The notes beneath the pieces are model-generated. The model saw only the letters and a list, made by a program, of their open reading frames with translations, had not been told where the DNA came from and made no database searches. 64,000 nt of DNA from Kitasatospora azatica KCTC 9699 (GTDB lineage Bacteria; Actinomycetota; Actinomycetes; Streptomycetales; Streptomycetaceae): assembly GCF_000744785.1 (NCBI RefSeq), contig NZ_JQMO01000002.1:2356001-2420000 (forward strand). The letters are read 5' to 3'. The position numbers and the translations under genes are program-made. Positions 34,327 to 43,675 of the stretch are shown here, piece after piece. The number at the start of each line of letters is the position of its first letter. The stretch's first letter is position 1.

Positions 34327-35244
34327 ATGACAACAGCAATAGCCGCCGACGGGATCCGGAAGCGGTACGGGGATGTCCAGGCTGTCGACGGGGTGTCACT
34401 CACCGTCGAGACTGGCGAGTTCTACGGTCTGCTCGGGCCCAACGGCGCCGGCAAGACCACCACGTTGGAGATCCTGGAGGGGATCCGCGAGCCGGACGAG
34501 GGGCGGGTGGAGCTGCTCGGGCTGAAGCCCTGGCCGCGCAACACCGAACTGCTGCCGCGGATCGGCGTGCAGTTCCAGGCATCCGCCTTCTTCGACCGGC
34601 TGACGGCGCGCGAGACCATCCGCACCTTCGCCTCCTTCTACGGCATCGGTCCCAAGCGGGCCGACAGTTGGCTGGACCGGGTCGGGCTGACCGACTCCGC
34701 CTCGGTGCCCACCGACAAGATGTCCGGCGGCCAGGCGCAGCGGCTCTCGATCGCCTGCGCGCTGGTGCACGACCCGGAGTTGGTCTTCCTGGACGAGCCG
34801 ACCACCGGCCTGGACCCCCAGGCCCGGCGCAACCTGTGGGACCTGCTGCGCGACATCAACGCCGAGGGCCGCACCGTGGTGCTGACCACGCACTACCTGG
34901 ACGAGGCCGAGGTGCTCTGCGACCGGGTCTCCGTGATGGACCACGGCAAGGTGCTGCGCACCGGCGCACCCGCCACGCTGGTAAGGGAGTTGGACGACAC
35001 CGTGCGGATCAGCGTGGAGTCGGGGCTGATCGGCGCCGAGGCCGCGCGCGAGCTGTTCGCGGCGGCGGGCGCCGAGGTGGCCGCGGTGGAGGACGACGGA
35101 GTGCTGCTCTCGGTCGCCACCCGGCTGCCCGCGCCGGTGCTCTCGGTGCTGGCCGAGCAGAACGCACTGCGCGGACTGGAGGTTCGCGGCGCCACGCTCG
35201 AGGACGTCTTCCTGCACCTGACCGGACGGGAGTACCGAGCATGA
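34327..35244 (+). CDS. ABC transporter ATPase, DrrA/daunorubicin-resistance type
   Basis: A 305-residue ATPase with Walker A (LGPNGAGKTTTLEIL), Q-loop (IGVQFQASAFFDRLT), signature (MSGGQAQRLSIACALVH), Walker B (ELVFLDEPTTGLDPQARR) and switch His (VVLTTHYLDEAE). The C-terminal 80 residues form the usual DrrA-type extension. It is coupled to the permease gene (ATGA at 35241) and powers export of an unknown drug or lipid. Confidence 0.93.
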   Translation: MTTAIAADGIRKRYGDVQAVDGVSLTVETGEFYGLLGPNGAGKTTTLEILEGIREPDEGRVELLGLKPWPRNTELLPRIGVQFQASAFFDRLTARETIRTFASFYGIGPKRADSWLDRVGLTDSASVPTDKMSGGQAQRLSIACALVHDPELVFLDEPTTGLDPQARRNLWDLLRDINAEGRTVVLTTHYLDEAEVLCDRVSVMDHGKVLRTGAPATLVRELDDTVRISVESGLIGAEAARELFAAAGAEVAAVEDDGVLLSVATRLPAPVLSVLAEQNALRGLEVRGATLEDVFLHLTGREYRA

Positions 35245-36374
35245 ACGCCGCACCCATAAGGCAGGCCGACGCGCCCGACAAGCAGGCCGACGTACCGAGA
35301 GAGCGGGCCAGCGCCTTCGCCAGCCTCTCCCGGGTGATGTTCGTGGCCTTCCTGCGCGACCGCACGGCGCTCTTCTTCATGCTGGCCCTGCCGTTGATGT
35401 TCCTGCTGCTCTTCGGCTTCCTTTTCAAGGGCGCCACCTCGCCGCACGTCAAGGTGGCCCAGGTCGGGCCGGTGGCGGCGCTCGACTCCATCAAGGGCGA
35501 CGAGCGCAAGGGCCTGGAGCAGGTGCTGACGATCAGTCAGATCGGTGATGAGGCCACCGCCTTGCAGAAGGTGCGCAAGGGCGACCTGGACGGGCTGGTC
35601 GAGCAGGGACCGAACGGGCAGATCGTGGTCCGTTACAGCGCCTCCGACCAGGTCCGCGCGGGCGGTCTGCAGGCCGTCCTCCAGTCCGTGGTGCAGACGG
35701 CCAACCAGCGGGCCACCGGGCAGCCGCCGGCCTGGACGGTGGCTGCCTCGCAGGTGGAGGACCAGACGATGAAGCCGATCCAGTACCTCACTCCCGGCCT
35801 GCTGGGTTGGGCGGTGGCCACCGGGGCGATCTTCAGCGCCTCGCTCAGCCTGGTCTCCTGGCGCAAGAAGCGGCTGCTGCGGCGGCTGCGGCTGGCGCCG
35901 GTCAGCATCGGGTCGATCGTCGGCTCGCGGGTGCTGGTGACCACCGTGGTTGCGCTGGTGCAGACCGCGATCTTCCTGCTGGTGGCGACCACGCCGGTGT
36001 TCGGGCTCAAACTGACCGGGAACTGGTGGCTGGTGATCCCGCTGGTGGTCTGCGCGACCCTGGCGTTCATGTCGATCGGGCTGGTCACCGGGGCGATCGC
36101 GAAGACCGAGGAGGCGGCGAACGGGATCAACCAGGTGATCATCCTGCCGATGTCCTTCCTCTCCGGCGCCTTCTTCCCGCTCGACGGCTCACCCGCGTGG
36201 CTGCGGCAGCTCTCCCACGTCTTCCCGCTGCGGTACCTGGTCACCTCCGCCCAGTCGGTGCTCAGCCGGGGCGGCGGAGTACTGGACGCGCTGCCCGCGA
36301 TGACCGGTCTGCTGGCCTTCGCCCTGGTCCTCACCGGCATCGCCTGGCGCCTGTTCAGCTGGGAGGAAGCCTAG
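35241..36374 (+). CDS. ABC-2 type permease partner
   Basis: A 377-residue ABC-2 membrane protein: helix 1 (ALFFMLALPLMFLLLFGFLF), a ~150-residue extracytoplasmic domain, then five helices including VLVTTVVALVQTAIFLLVAT and NGINQVIILPMSFLSGAFFP, the family signature before the last helices. It forms the exporter with the upstream ATPase. Its end lies in a run of imperfect repeats. Confidence 0.9.
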   Translation: MNAAPIRQADAPDKQADVPRERASAFASLSRVMFVAFLRDRTALFFMLALPLMFLLLFGFLFKGATSPHVKVAQVGPVAALDSIKGDERKGLEQVLTISQIGDEATALQKVRKGDLDGLVEQGPNGQIVVRYSASDQVRAGGLQAVLQSVVQTANQRATGQPPAWTVAASQVEDQTMKPIQYLTPGLLGWAVATGAIFSASLSLVSWRKKRLLRRLRLAPVSIGSIVGSRVLVTTVVALVQTAIFLLVATTPVFGLKLTGNWWLVIPLVVCATLAFMSIGLVTGAIAKTEEAANGINQVIILPMSFLSGAFFPLDGSPAWLRQLSHVFPLRYLVTSAQSVLSRGGGVLDALPAMTGLLAFALVLTGIAWRLFSWEEA

Positions 36375-36475
36375 AGCGAGGCCTGAGGAAGCCCAGAGGA
36401 AGGCCAGCGCGAGGCCCGAGCAAGGCCCGAGCGAGGCCTGAGGAAGGCCCGAGCGAGGCCCGATCGAGGCATGGA
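36363..36475. repeat. Degenerate tandem repeats spanning the permease stop
   Basis: Imperfect units around GAGGAAGCC(T/C)AGA and GAGGCCCGAGC follow each other from inside the last codons of the permease to about 36475. The first unit includes the TAG stop codon. Confidence 0.75.
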
Positions 36476-36520
36476 ACAACGCCTGGAACAACGCCTACAC
36501 CGAGGCTCAGAACCCGGCCG

Positions 36521-36535
36521 TAGGATGGTCGGGTG
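36521..36535 (+). promoter_or_regulatory. -10 box of a leaderless globin message
   Basis: TAGGAT (36521-36526) ends six bases before the GTG start of the globin gene; no ribosome site fits between. Confidence 0.45.
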
Positions 36536-36934
36536 ACTGAGATCGGGCGTAGTGGGACTCGCGAGGAGAGCTTCTTCGAGGCGGTCGGCGGCGAGGCCGC
36601 CTTCCGCCGGCTGGTGCACCGGTTCTACCAGGGGGTGGCCGGGGACGAGCTGCTGCGCCCGATGTACCCCGAGGAGGACCTCGGTCCGGCCGAAGAGCGT
36701 CTGACCCTCTTCCTGATGCAGTACTGGGGTGGCCCGCGCACCTACAGCGAGGAGCGCGGGCACCCCCGGTTGCGGATGCGCCACGTGCCGTTCAAGGTGG
36801 ACCGGGCCGCGCACGACGCCTGGTTGCGGCACATGCGCGTGGCGGTGGACGAGCTGGCCTTGGAGCCGGCGGCCGAGCAGCAGCTGTGGGACTACCTGAC
36901 GTACGCCGCCGCGTCGATGATCAACTCCGATTGA
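36533..36934 (+). CDS. glbO: Group II truncated haemoglobin
   Basis: A 133-residue globin. Key residues are visible: Phe-Tyr at B9-B10 (VHRFYQGVAGD), proximal His in RHVPFKVD, and Trp G8 in HDAWLRHM, which defines group II. It binds haem and oxygen or handles peroxide/NO, and occurs as a single gene in most actinomycetes. Starts at GTG 36533, probably leaderless. Confidence 0.93.
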   Translation: MTEIGRSGTREESFFEAVGGEAAFRRLVHRFYQGVAGDELLRPMYPEEDLGPAEERLTLFLMQYWGGPRTYSEERGHPRLRMRHVPFKVDRAAHDAWLRHMRVAVDELALEPAAEQQLWDYLTYAAASMINSD

Positions 36935-37112
36935 TCGACCCCGACCGGTCGGGGCTACCGACCAGTTGACATGCCCGGTGCGCGTTCGCTTCCGCTCCGG
37001 ACTCATTTCCCGCAGAACCCTTCCCCCAGAGTTCGCAGTCTGACAACATCGCCCGGTATTCGGTGGGTGGTTACCGCCAGGCGGTAACCACTTCGGGGGA
37101 GGAACAGCGTCC

Positions 37113-40100
37113 ATGGGCGGCTTCGTCCTGCGCAGATTGCGCAGCAGGCTCGCGCTGGCCGGTGCCGCGGCGCTGACCATCGTGTTGACGGCTGCGGTGC
37201 TCGCCGCGCTCAACGCCTTCGACGCGGGCGTCGGGGACGCGGGGGTGCGCCGCGCACTGCTGGTCCAGGACCGCTCCCGGGCCACCGTCCAGGTGACCAC
37301 CGACACCGACCTCGCCGGGCGGCCCAAGGCCGACAAGCAGGTGCACGGGCTGGCCCGGGACATCTTCGACTCGCTGCCCAGCACCGTGCGGATGGTGGCC
37401 CGCAGCCACGCCTACGCCCTGCCCGTCACCGGTGCGAAGACCGCGGACGGCAAGCCCGCCGACCCCGACCTGACCCTGCTCGCGACCATCGACCCGGCGA
37501 AGGTCGCCCTCACCGGGGGCCGGCTGCCGCAGCCCGCCACGGCCGGTGCGCCGGTCGAGGTGGCGGCGCCGGATGTGGCGATCAGCCGGCTCGGCCTGAA
37601 TCCGTCGGCTCTGCCGCTGGCCCTGCGCCTGGTCGACCGCCTGGACGGTTCGGCCAAGGACGTCCTGGTCACCGGCACCTACCACCCCGCCGACGGGACC
37701 GACCCGTACTGGCAGCTCGACCCGCTGGGCGGGCACGGGCTGCAGGTCAGCGGCTTCGCCACGTACGGACCGCTGCTGACCCCCGACACCGCCTTCAGCA
37801 GCGGAGCGGTCGCCCAGCAGGGCATCAACTGGCTGGTCACCGGCGACTTCGGCGCCGCGAAGGCCGCCGACATGGATGCCCTGCGCACGCGCATCCCCGA
37901 GCGGATCGCCGCCTTCCAGAACACCACCGGAAACTCGGCGACCAGCCAACTCCCGGACGCGCTGGGTGATCTGCACAACGACCTGCTGGTCGCCGAGTCC
38001 ACCCTGGTGATCGGCGCGCTGCAGCTGGCGGTCCTGGCGATCGCCGCGCTGGTCCTGGTGACCAGGCTGCTGAGCGAACGTCAGACCACCGAGAACGCAC
38101 TGCTCACCGCGCGTGGCGCGGCCTGGTACCGGGTCGCCGGGGTGACCGCGCTGGAGGCGGGTGTGCTGGCGCTGCCGGCCGCCCTGCTGGCGCCGCTGCT
38201 CACGCCCGTCCTGCTGGGCCTGCTCGGCCGGTTCGGCCCACTCGCCGACACCGGGGTGCGCCTCGACGGCGGACTGGACCTCAGCTCCTGGCTGATCACC
38301 GTCGGCGTGGCGATCGGCGCCGTACTGATCGTGCTGATACCCACCGTCGCGCGGACCGGCGGCGCGGTACTGCAGCGGCGGGCCGGTCGGCGTCAGGCGC
38401 TGGCCTTCGGGTTGGCCCGCTCCGGCGCCGACCTCGCCCTGCTCGCCCTGGCCGTGCTGGCCTACCTGCAGCTCTCGCACTACGGCTCGGGGCAAGGCGG
38501 ATCGGCCGGCGGCGGCGCGCTGTCGGCCGACGCCGGCGGCCAACTCGGCCTGGACCCGGTGCTGGTCACCGCACCGACGCTGGCGCTGTGCGCGGGCACC
38601 GTCCTGGCGCTGCGGCTGCTGCCGCTGGCCGCCCGGCTGGGCGAACGGCGAGCCACCCGGGGCCGTGGGCTGCCGGCCGCGCTGGCCGGCTGGCAGTTCG
38701 CCCGCCGGCCCCGGCGCAACGCCGGCCCGGTGCTGCTGATGGTGCTCGCGGTCTCGATGGGCATGCTGGCGCTCGGCCAGGCCGCCTCGCTCAGCGCCTC
38801 GCAGCGCGACCAGGCCGACTTCACCTCGGCCCATGGACTCCGGGTGAGCAACGTCGGCCTGCCCGCTCTAGGCCAGGCCGGAGTGCTCACCTCGCTGCCC
38901 GGCGGTGACCGGTTCCTGCCCGTCTCGCGGCAGGAACTCCCGCTGCGCGGCGGCAGTTTCGGCCAGCTGCTGGCCGTCGACAGCAAGCGCGCGGCCGACG
39001 GCGTGACGATGCGTCCCGACCTCACAGGCGGGCAGAACCTCGCCCGGCTGCTCGGCCAGCTGGCCGACCCGACCTCGCCCAGCACCACCTTGCAGAACAC
39101 CACCGCGCAGAACACCACCGTGCAGAGCACCGCGACCGCGCAGAGCACCGACGGGATCGTGCTGCCGGGCGCACCGATCCAGCTCAGCCTGGACCTCTCG
39201 GTACGGACCACCTTCGACCCCGAACTGCAGCCCCCGTCGCAGCTCGACCCCCGCTACGGCGGCCCCCGGCTCGGCGACGGCCCCGGCGATCCGCCGGACG
39301 CCCACGCGCCGCGGCTACGGCTCGACCTGCACGACCGGTTCGGGCTCACCTTCAGCGTGGAGGTGATCAACCTGCCCGACCAGGGTGACCGCACCGTCAC
39401 CGCCGACATGTCCGCGCTCTTCGCGGCCCCCGCCGGCCGGCCGGCCTACCCGCTGACCCTGACCGGCATCGAGGTCAGCTACGACGAGACCCCGGCCGGC
39501 AATGTGCACCAGCAGCTGACCGTGCACCGGATCGGCTCCGTCGACTCACCGGGCGCCGCCGTGCAACCGGCCACCCACTCGGCCGACCTGAAGTGGCAGG
39601 CGAAGACCACCGCAGCGGCCGACCGGGCCAAGAACGCCGAATCGCCGGACGCCGTACTGGACCCGGCGGCCGGTCAGGACCTGTTGACCATGCACTACTT
39701 CACCGGGCGGGGCAGCCAGACCAACCTCGCACGTGTGGCCTTCCCCGGCCCCGGCGGCGCCGTCCCCAGCACGATCGACGCGATCGCCACCCAGGACTTC
39801 CTGACCGCCACCGGCACCACCGTCGGAGCCGAGCTGCCGATCCAGCTCGGCACCAACAACCTGACCTTCAAGATCATCGGCGTGGTGCCGGCGCTGCCCA
39901 CCGCGGGCAGTCCCGGCGGCGGGCCCAGCGCCGCGGTGCTGGCCGACCTCGCCACCATCGACCGGGTGATCGCCGCCACCGGCGACAACCCGCTCGCGCC
40001 CACCGAGTGGTGGCTGCCCAGTCGGGGCCGCGGCGACCAGGTGCCGGCCACCATGGCCACCGCCCTGAAGAACAGCATCTTCCCGGCCCAGATCCGGCTC

Positions 40101-40577
40101 GACCGGCAGTTGGTGACCGACTTCCGCGAAGACCCGCTGGGCGCCGCCCCCCAGTCCGGGCTGCTGGCGCTCACCATCGCCGCCGCCGTGCTGGCCGCGA
40201 TCGGCTTCGCTGCGGCGGCCGTCGGAGCCGCCGGGGAGCGGGCCGCCGAGTTCGCCGTACTGCGCGCGCTCGGCACCCCGCAGCGGCAGCTGGCCCGCAC
40301 CGCCGCCGCCGAGCAGGGCATCCTGATCGCCCTCGGGCTCGGCGTCGGGACGCTGCTGGGCATCGCGCTGGTGCACCTGGTGGTACCGCTCACCGTGCTC
40401 ACCCCCGCGGCGCACCGGCCGGTCCCGTCGGTGCAGGTGGTGCTGCCGCTCTGGCAGGTGCTGATACTGCTGCCGGCGGTCGCCGCACTGCCCGCCCTGC
40501 TGACCGTCCACCGGGTGCTGCGGCCGGCCCGAGCCGCCGAGACCGTCGCCCGCCTGCGCCACTCGGAGGAGATGTGA
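37113..40577 (+). CDS. Very large FtsX-like ABC permease (subunit 1)
   Basis: A 1154-residue permease. Helix 1 is at the N-terminus (RLALAGAAALTIVLTAAVLAAL); a ~250-residue outer domain follows, a core of helices at about 300-545, a second outer domain of ~450 residues, and a final FtsX-type block (AIGFAAAAVGAAGERAAEFAVLRALG...). It includes Gln/Asn/Thr-rich repeats (NTTAQNTTVQ). Such permeases power extrusion of lipids or peptides or act on the envelope. ATG after GGGGGAGG. It overlaps subunit 2 by GTGA. Confidence 0.88.
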   Translation: MGGFVLRRLRSRLALAGAAALTIVLTAAVLAALNAFDAGVGDAGVRRALLVQDRSRATVQVTTDTDLAGRPKADKQVHGLARDIFDSLPSTVRMVARSHAYALPVTGAKTADGKPADPDLTLLATIDPAKVALTGGRLPQPATAGAPVEVAAPDVAISRLGLNPSALPLALRLVDRLDGSAKDVLVTGTYHPADGTDPYWQLDPLGGHGLQVSGFATYGPLLTPDTAFSSGAVAQQGINWLVTGDFGAAKAADMDALRTRIPERIAAFQNTTGNSATSQLPDALGDLHNDLLVAESTLVIGALQLAVLAIAALVLVTRLLSERQTTENALLTARGAAWYRVAGVTALEAGVLALPAALLAPLLTPVLLGLLGRFGPLADTGVRLDGGLDLSSWLITVGVAIGAVLIVLIPTVARTGGAVLQRRAGRRQALAFGLARSGADLALLALAVLAYLQLSHYGSGQGGSAGGGALSADAGGQLGLDPVLVTAPTLALCAGTVLALRLLPLAARLGERRATRGRGLPAALAGWQFARRPRRNAGPVLLMVLAVSMGMLALGQAASLSASQRDQADFTSAHGLRVSNVGLPALGQAGVLTSLPGGDRFLPVSRQELPLRGGSFGQLLAVDSKRAADGVTMRPDLTGGQNLARLLGQLADPTSPSTTLQNTTAQNTTVQSTATAQSTDGIVLPGAPIQLSLDLSVRTTFDPELQPPSQLDPRYGGPRLGDGPGDPPDAHAPRLRLDLHDRFGLTFSVEVINLPDQGDRTVTADMSALFAAPAGRPAYPLTLTGIEVSYDETPAGNVHQQLTVHRIGSVDSPGAAVQPATHSADLKWQAKTTAAADRAKNAESPDAVLDPAAGQDLLTMHYFTGRGSQTNLARVAFPGPGGAVPSTIDAIATQDFLTATGTTVGAELPIQLGTNNLTFKIIGVVPALPTAGSPGGGPSAAVLADLATIDRVIAATGDNPLAPTEWWLPSRGRGDQVPATMATALKNSIFPAQIRLDRQLVTDFREDPLGAAPQSGLLALTIAAAVLAAIGFAAAAVGAAGERAAEFAVLRALGTPQRQLARTAAAEQGILIALGLGVGTLLGIALVHLVVPLTVLTPAAHRPVPSVQVVLPLWQVLILLPAVAALPALLTVHRVLRPARAAETVARLRHSEEM

Positions 40578-43500
40578 GCCCCGATCGGAAGGCCTCCGAC
40601 GGCCCGGACGAACGTTCAACGGCCAGACCGACGCCGGATGTCGCAGACACTGCCAACCCCGCACCGCGCGACCGGGCCGCCCGACGAACCGTCGCACCCT
40701 GGGTGCGCACCCGGCTGCGAACCAGTCGCGGCGCCGCGCTGCTGCTGGCCGTCCTGGTCCTCAGCACCACCTTCCTCGCCGCCGCGCTCCCCCGGGTGCT
40801 CGACCGGCAGGCCGACGCGGCGGTCACCAAGCTGCTCACCGACGCCCCGCCGCGGGCCCGCAGTCTGGTCGCCGTGCTGAGCAGCGCCCCACGTTCGGTC
40901 GGCGTCCCGGTCCCCAGCAGCGACGCCACCCTCTTCGATCCCGAGCTCTCCTCCGCCGGCGCCCTCGCCCTGCAGCACGAGCTCAGCGCTCCGCTGGCCC
41001 CCTCCGTCGCCGAATCGGCCTACGGTGCCCGCAACACCAACCCGCGCTGGCTCAGCGACCCGAGCCTTCCCCGCCCGGACGGCCTCGACCCGGCGCTCAG
41101 CCTGGTCAGCCTGACCAATCAGCAACAGCACATCCGGATGCTGGCCGGCCGTCTGCCCGCCGGCTCGGGCGGCACCGACACGAACGGCAACCCGGTCTTC
41201 CCCGTGGTGCTCGCCAAGGCGGTGGCCGACCGGCTCGGCGTCGGGGTCGGAAGCGGCCTCACCGCCAGCGGGTTCCGCAACGACAGGGTCCCGGCCGGCA
41301 TGAATCCTGGCGGGCTGACAGTAATCGTGGTCGGCCTGTTCGAGCCGACCGACCCGAACGAGGCGTTCTGGTCCGCCACCCCCTGCGTGACCACCCCCTG
41401 CCTGGCCTTCACCGACGACATCCCGCCCCAGCAGTACTGGAACGTCGGCGCGCTGATCGGCAACAACGCGATGGCCACCATCCCCGACTTCGCCAAGGCC
41501 GAGCTGTTCTGGCAGATCCCGGTCGACCCGCACCGCCTGCACGCCTCCCAACTGGGCGACGCACAGCGGCTGCTCGCCTCGATCCAGGACGGACCGCTGG
41601 CCGCCAGGGTCTCGAAGGACGCCGGGATCCCCGGGCTGCGCCCCACCGCCACGCTGTCCGCCCTGCTCACCCAGGCCCAGCGCCAGCAGTCCGCCGCCGC
41701 ACCGCTGTACGCCATCGGCCCGATCGGAGCCGGGGCGGTCGCCCTGGTGGTCCTGCTGCTGGCGGCCGGTCTCGCGGTGGACCGACGGCAGGCCGAACTG
41801 ACGCTGCTGCGGGCTCGCGGCGGCTCACTGGGCGCGATCGGCGGCCGGCTGCTCGCGGAGACGGCGGTGCTGGTGCTGCCGACCGCCGCGCTCGGCACCG
41901 CGCTCGCGCTGCTCCTGCTGCCCACACCGCGCTTCGCCACGGCGGTGCTGGTGGGGATCGGGACTGCGGCGCTCGCGCTGCTGCCGTTCCCGCTGCGGGC
42001 AGTGCTGCTGCTGCGCAGCACCGGACCGCGCAACAAGACCGGCGGCGCGCAGAACCGCCGGGCTCCCGGCGCCCGGCGGTTCTCGCCGGCCCGGCTGCTC
42101 GGCGATCCGCGCCGGGTGGCAGCCGAACTGGCCGTGCTGGCCCTGGCCGCTGCCGCCGTGCTGGCGGTGCGCCGACGCGGCGTGACGCCACCCGGCAGCT
42201 CGCTGGACCTGCTGCTGAGCTCGGCCCCCCTGCTGCTCGCCGTGGCGGGCGGCGTCCTGCTGGCCCGGCTCTTCCCACTGCTGCTGGCGCCCGGACTGCG
42301 CTGGGCCGCCGGGCGGCCCGGCGCGATCGGGTTCCTCGGCCTCGCCCGGGCCACCCGGGCCGGCGGCTCGACGCCCACCGACACGGGCGTGGGGCGACCG
42401 GCGCCGACCGTACTGCCGCTGCTGGCGCTGCTGCTCGCGGTCACCACCGCCGGTTTCGGGGTCACCATGCTGACCTCCACCGACACCGCCCGTCAGCTGG
42501 CGATCCGCAAGGCCGTCGGCGCCGACGCCCGCGTGCTGGCCAACGACGCCGGCACCCTGCCGCCCGGCTTCGTCGCGGCCGCCGCCAAACTGCCCGGGGT
42601 ACGCTCCGGCACCGCGATGGTGCTCGACGGCAGCGCCTCCATCGGCACCGCCGACGGCGCCCTGGTGGGCGGGTCGGTGCTGCTGATCGTCGACCCGCAG
42701 GGCTACGCGGCACTCGCCCGCAGCGTCGGCTACGGCCAGTTGGACCCGGCACGGCTCGACCGGCCCGGTGCCGGGCCCGGCGACCCGGTGCCCGCCATCG
42801 TCACCGCCGACATCGCCGACCGGCTCGGCACCGGCGTCAACTCCACCCAACTACCGGACGTCTACGGCACCCTGCACTTCGCCGCGGTCGGGACGACGAA
42901 CGGCTCCCCCGCCCTGCCCGCCGGCGGCAGTCGTCCGGTGGTGGTGGTGTCCAGCGCGGCCGTGCTGCGTCAACTGCCGCGCACCCAGGGGCTGATCGAC
43001 AAGCCCAACGCCTGGTTCGGCAGCGGCGACGGGATCAGCAGCGTGGCGCTGCGCGCACTGCTCGCACAGGGGGTCGCCAACAGCACAGGGGCGGCGGGCA
43101 CGGGATCCGGTACGGGGGCGGGGGCTTCGGGGGCTTCGGGCGCTTCGACTGCGGCCTCAGGTACGGCGTCCGGCACCGTGGACGACTTCTACTCGATCGC
43201 CACCCGCGCCGACGTCGCCCGCGGGCTCGGCAGCAACCCGCTTCAGCAGTCGGCAGCGCGGCTCTTCTGGTACGCGGTGGCCGCGGCTGCCGGGTACAGC
43301 CTGCTCTCGCTGCTGCTGACCCTGCTGCGCGCCGGCCCCGAACGCGCGGCGCTGCTGGCCCGACTTCGCACCATGGGTCTACGGCCGCGCCAGGGCCTGA
43401 TTCTGATCCTGGTCGAGGCACTGCCCCAGGCGCTGCTGGCCGCGGCCGCCGGGGCGGGCATCGCCTGCCTGACCGCGCCGCTGCTCGGCTCCTCGGTCGA

Positions 43501-43675
43501 CCTGTCGGTCATGGTCGGTACGGCCGTGCCCGGCGGTCTGCGGGTGGCGCCCGGTCCGGTGGCCTGGCTGGCGGGCGCACTGGCGGCGCTCTCCGCGCTG
43601 GTGGTGTTCGTTGAGACGGTGCTGGCCGGACGACGGCAGATCAATACCGAGTTGAGAGCGGGTGACCAGCGGTGA
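40574..43675 (+). CDS. Very large FtsX-like ABC permease (subunit 2)
   Basis: A 1033-residue permease from a GTG overlapping the previous stop. The N-terminus is soluble for about 45 residues, then helix 1 (GAALLLAVLVLSTTFLAAAL), a large outer domain (about 75-375), a helix block (about 375-640), another outer domain and a C-terminal block with PRQGLILILVEALPQALLA. A Gly/Ala/Ser-rich stretch lies near residue 850. Similar design to subunit 1 suggests a heterodimer driven by the next gene's ATPase. Confidence 0.86.
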   Translation: MSPDRKASDGPDERSTARPTPDVADTANPAPRDRAARRTVAPWVRTRLRTSRGAALLLAVLVLSTTFLAAALPRVLDRQADAAVTKLLTDAPPRARSLVAVLSSAPRSVGVPVPSSDATLFDPELSSAGALALQHELSAPLAPSVAESAYGARNTNPRWLSDPSLPRPDGLDPALSLVSLTNQQQHIRMLAGRLPAGSGGTDTNGNPVFPVVLAKAVADRLGVGVGSGLTASGFRNDRVPAGMNPGGLTVIVVGLFEPTDPNEAFWSATPCVTTPCLAFTDDIPPQQYWNVGALIGNNAMATIPDFAKAELFWQIPVDPHRLHASQLGDAQRLLASIQDGPLAARVSKDAGIPGLRPTATLSALLTQAQRQQSAAAPLYAIGPIGAGAVALVVLLLAAGLAVDRRQAELTLLRARGGSLGAIGGRLLAETAVLVLPTAALGTALALLLLPTPRFATAVLVGIGTAALALLPFPLRAVLLLRSTGPRNKTGGAQNRRAPGARRFSPARLLGDPRRVAAELAVLALAAAAVLAVRRRGVTPPGSSLDLLLSSAPLLLAVAGGVLLARLFPLLLAPGLRWAAGRPGAIGFLGLARATRAGGSTPTDTGVGRPAPTVLPLLALLLAVTTAGFGVTMLTSTDTARQLAIRKAVGADARVLANDAGTLPPGFVAAAAKLPGVRSGTAMVLDGSASIGTADGALVGGSVLLIVDPQGYAALARSVGYGQLDPARLDRPGAGPGDPVPAIVTADIADRLGTGVNSTQLPDVYGTLHFAAVGTTNGSPALPAGGSRPVVVVSSAAVLRQLPRTQGLIDKPNAWFGSGDGISSVALRALLAQGVANSTGAAGTGSGTGAGASGASGASTAASGTASGTVDDFYSIATRADVARGLGSNPLQQSAARLFWYAVAAAAGYSLLSLLLTLLRAGPERAALLARLRTMGLRPRQGLILILVEALPQALLAAAAGAGIACLTAPLLGSSVDLSVMVGTAVPGGLRVAPGPVAWLAGALAALSALVVFVETVLAGRRQINTELRAGDQR

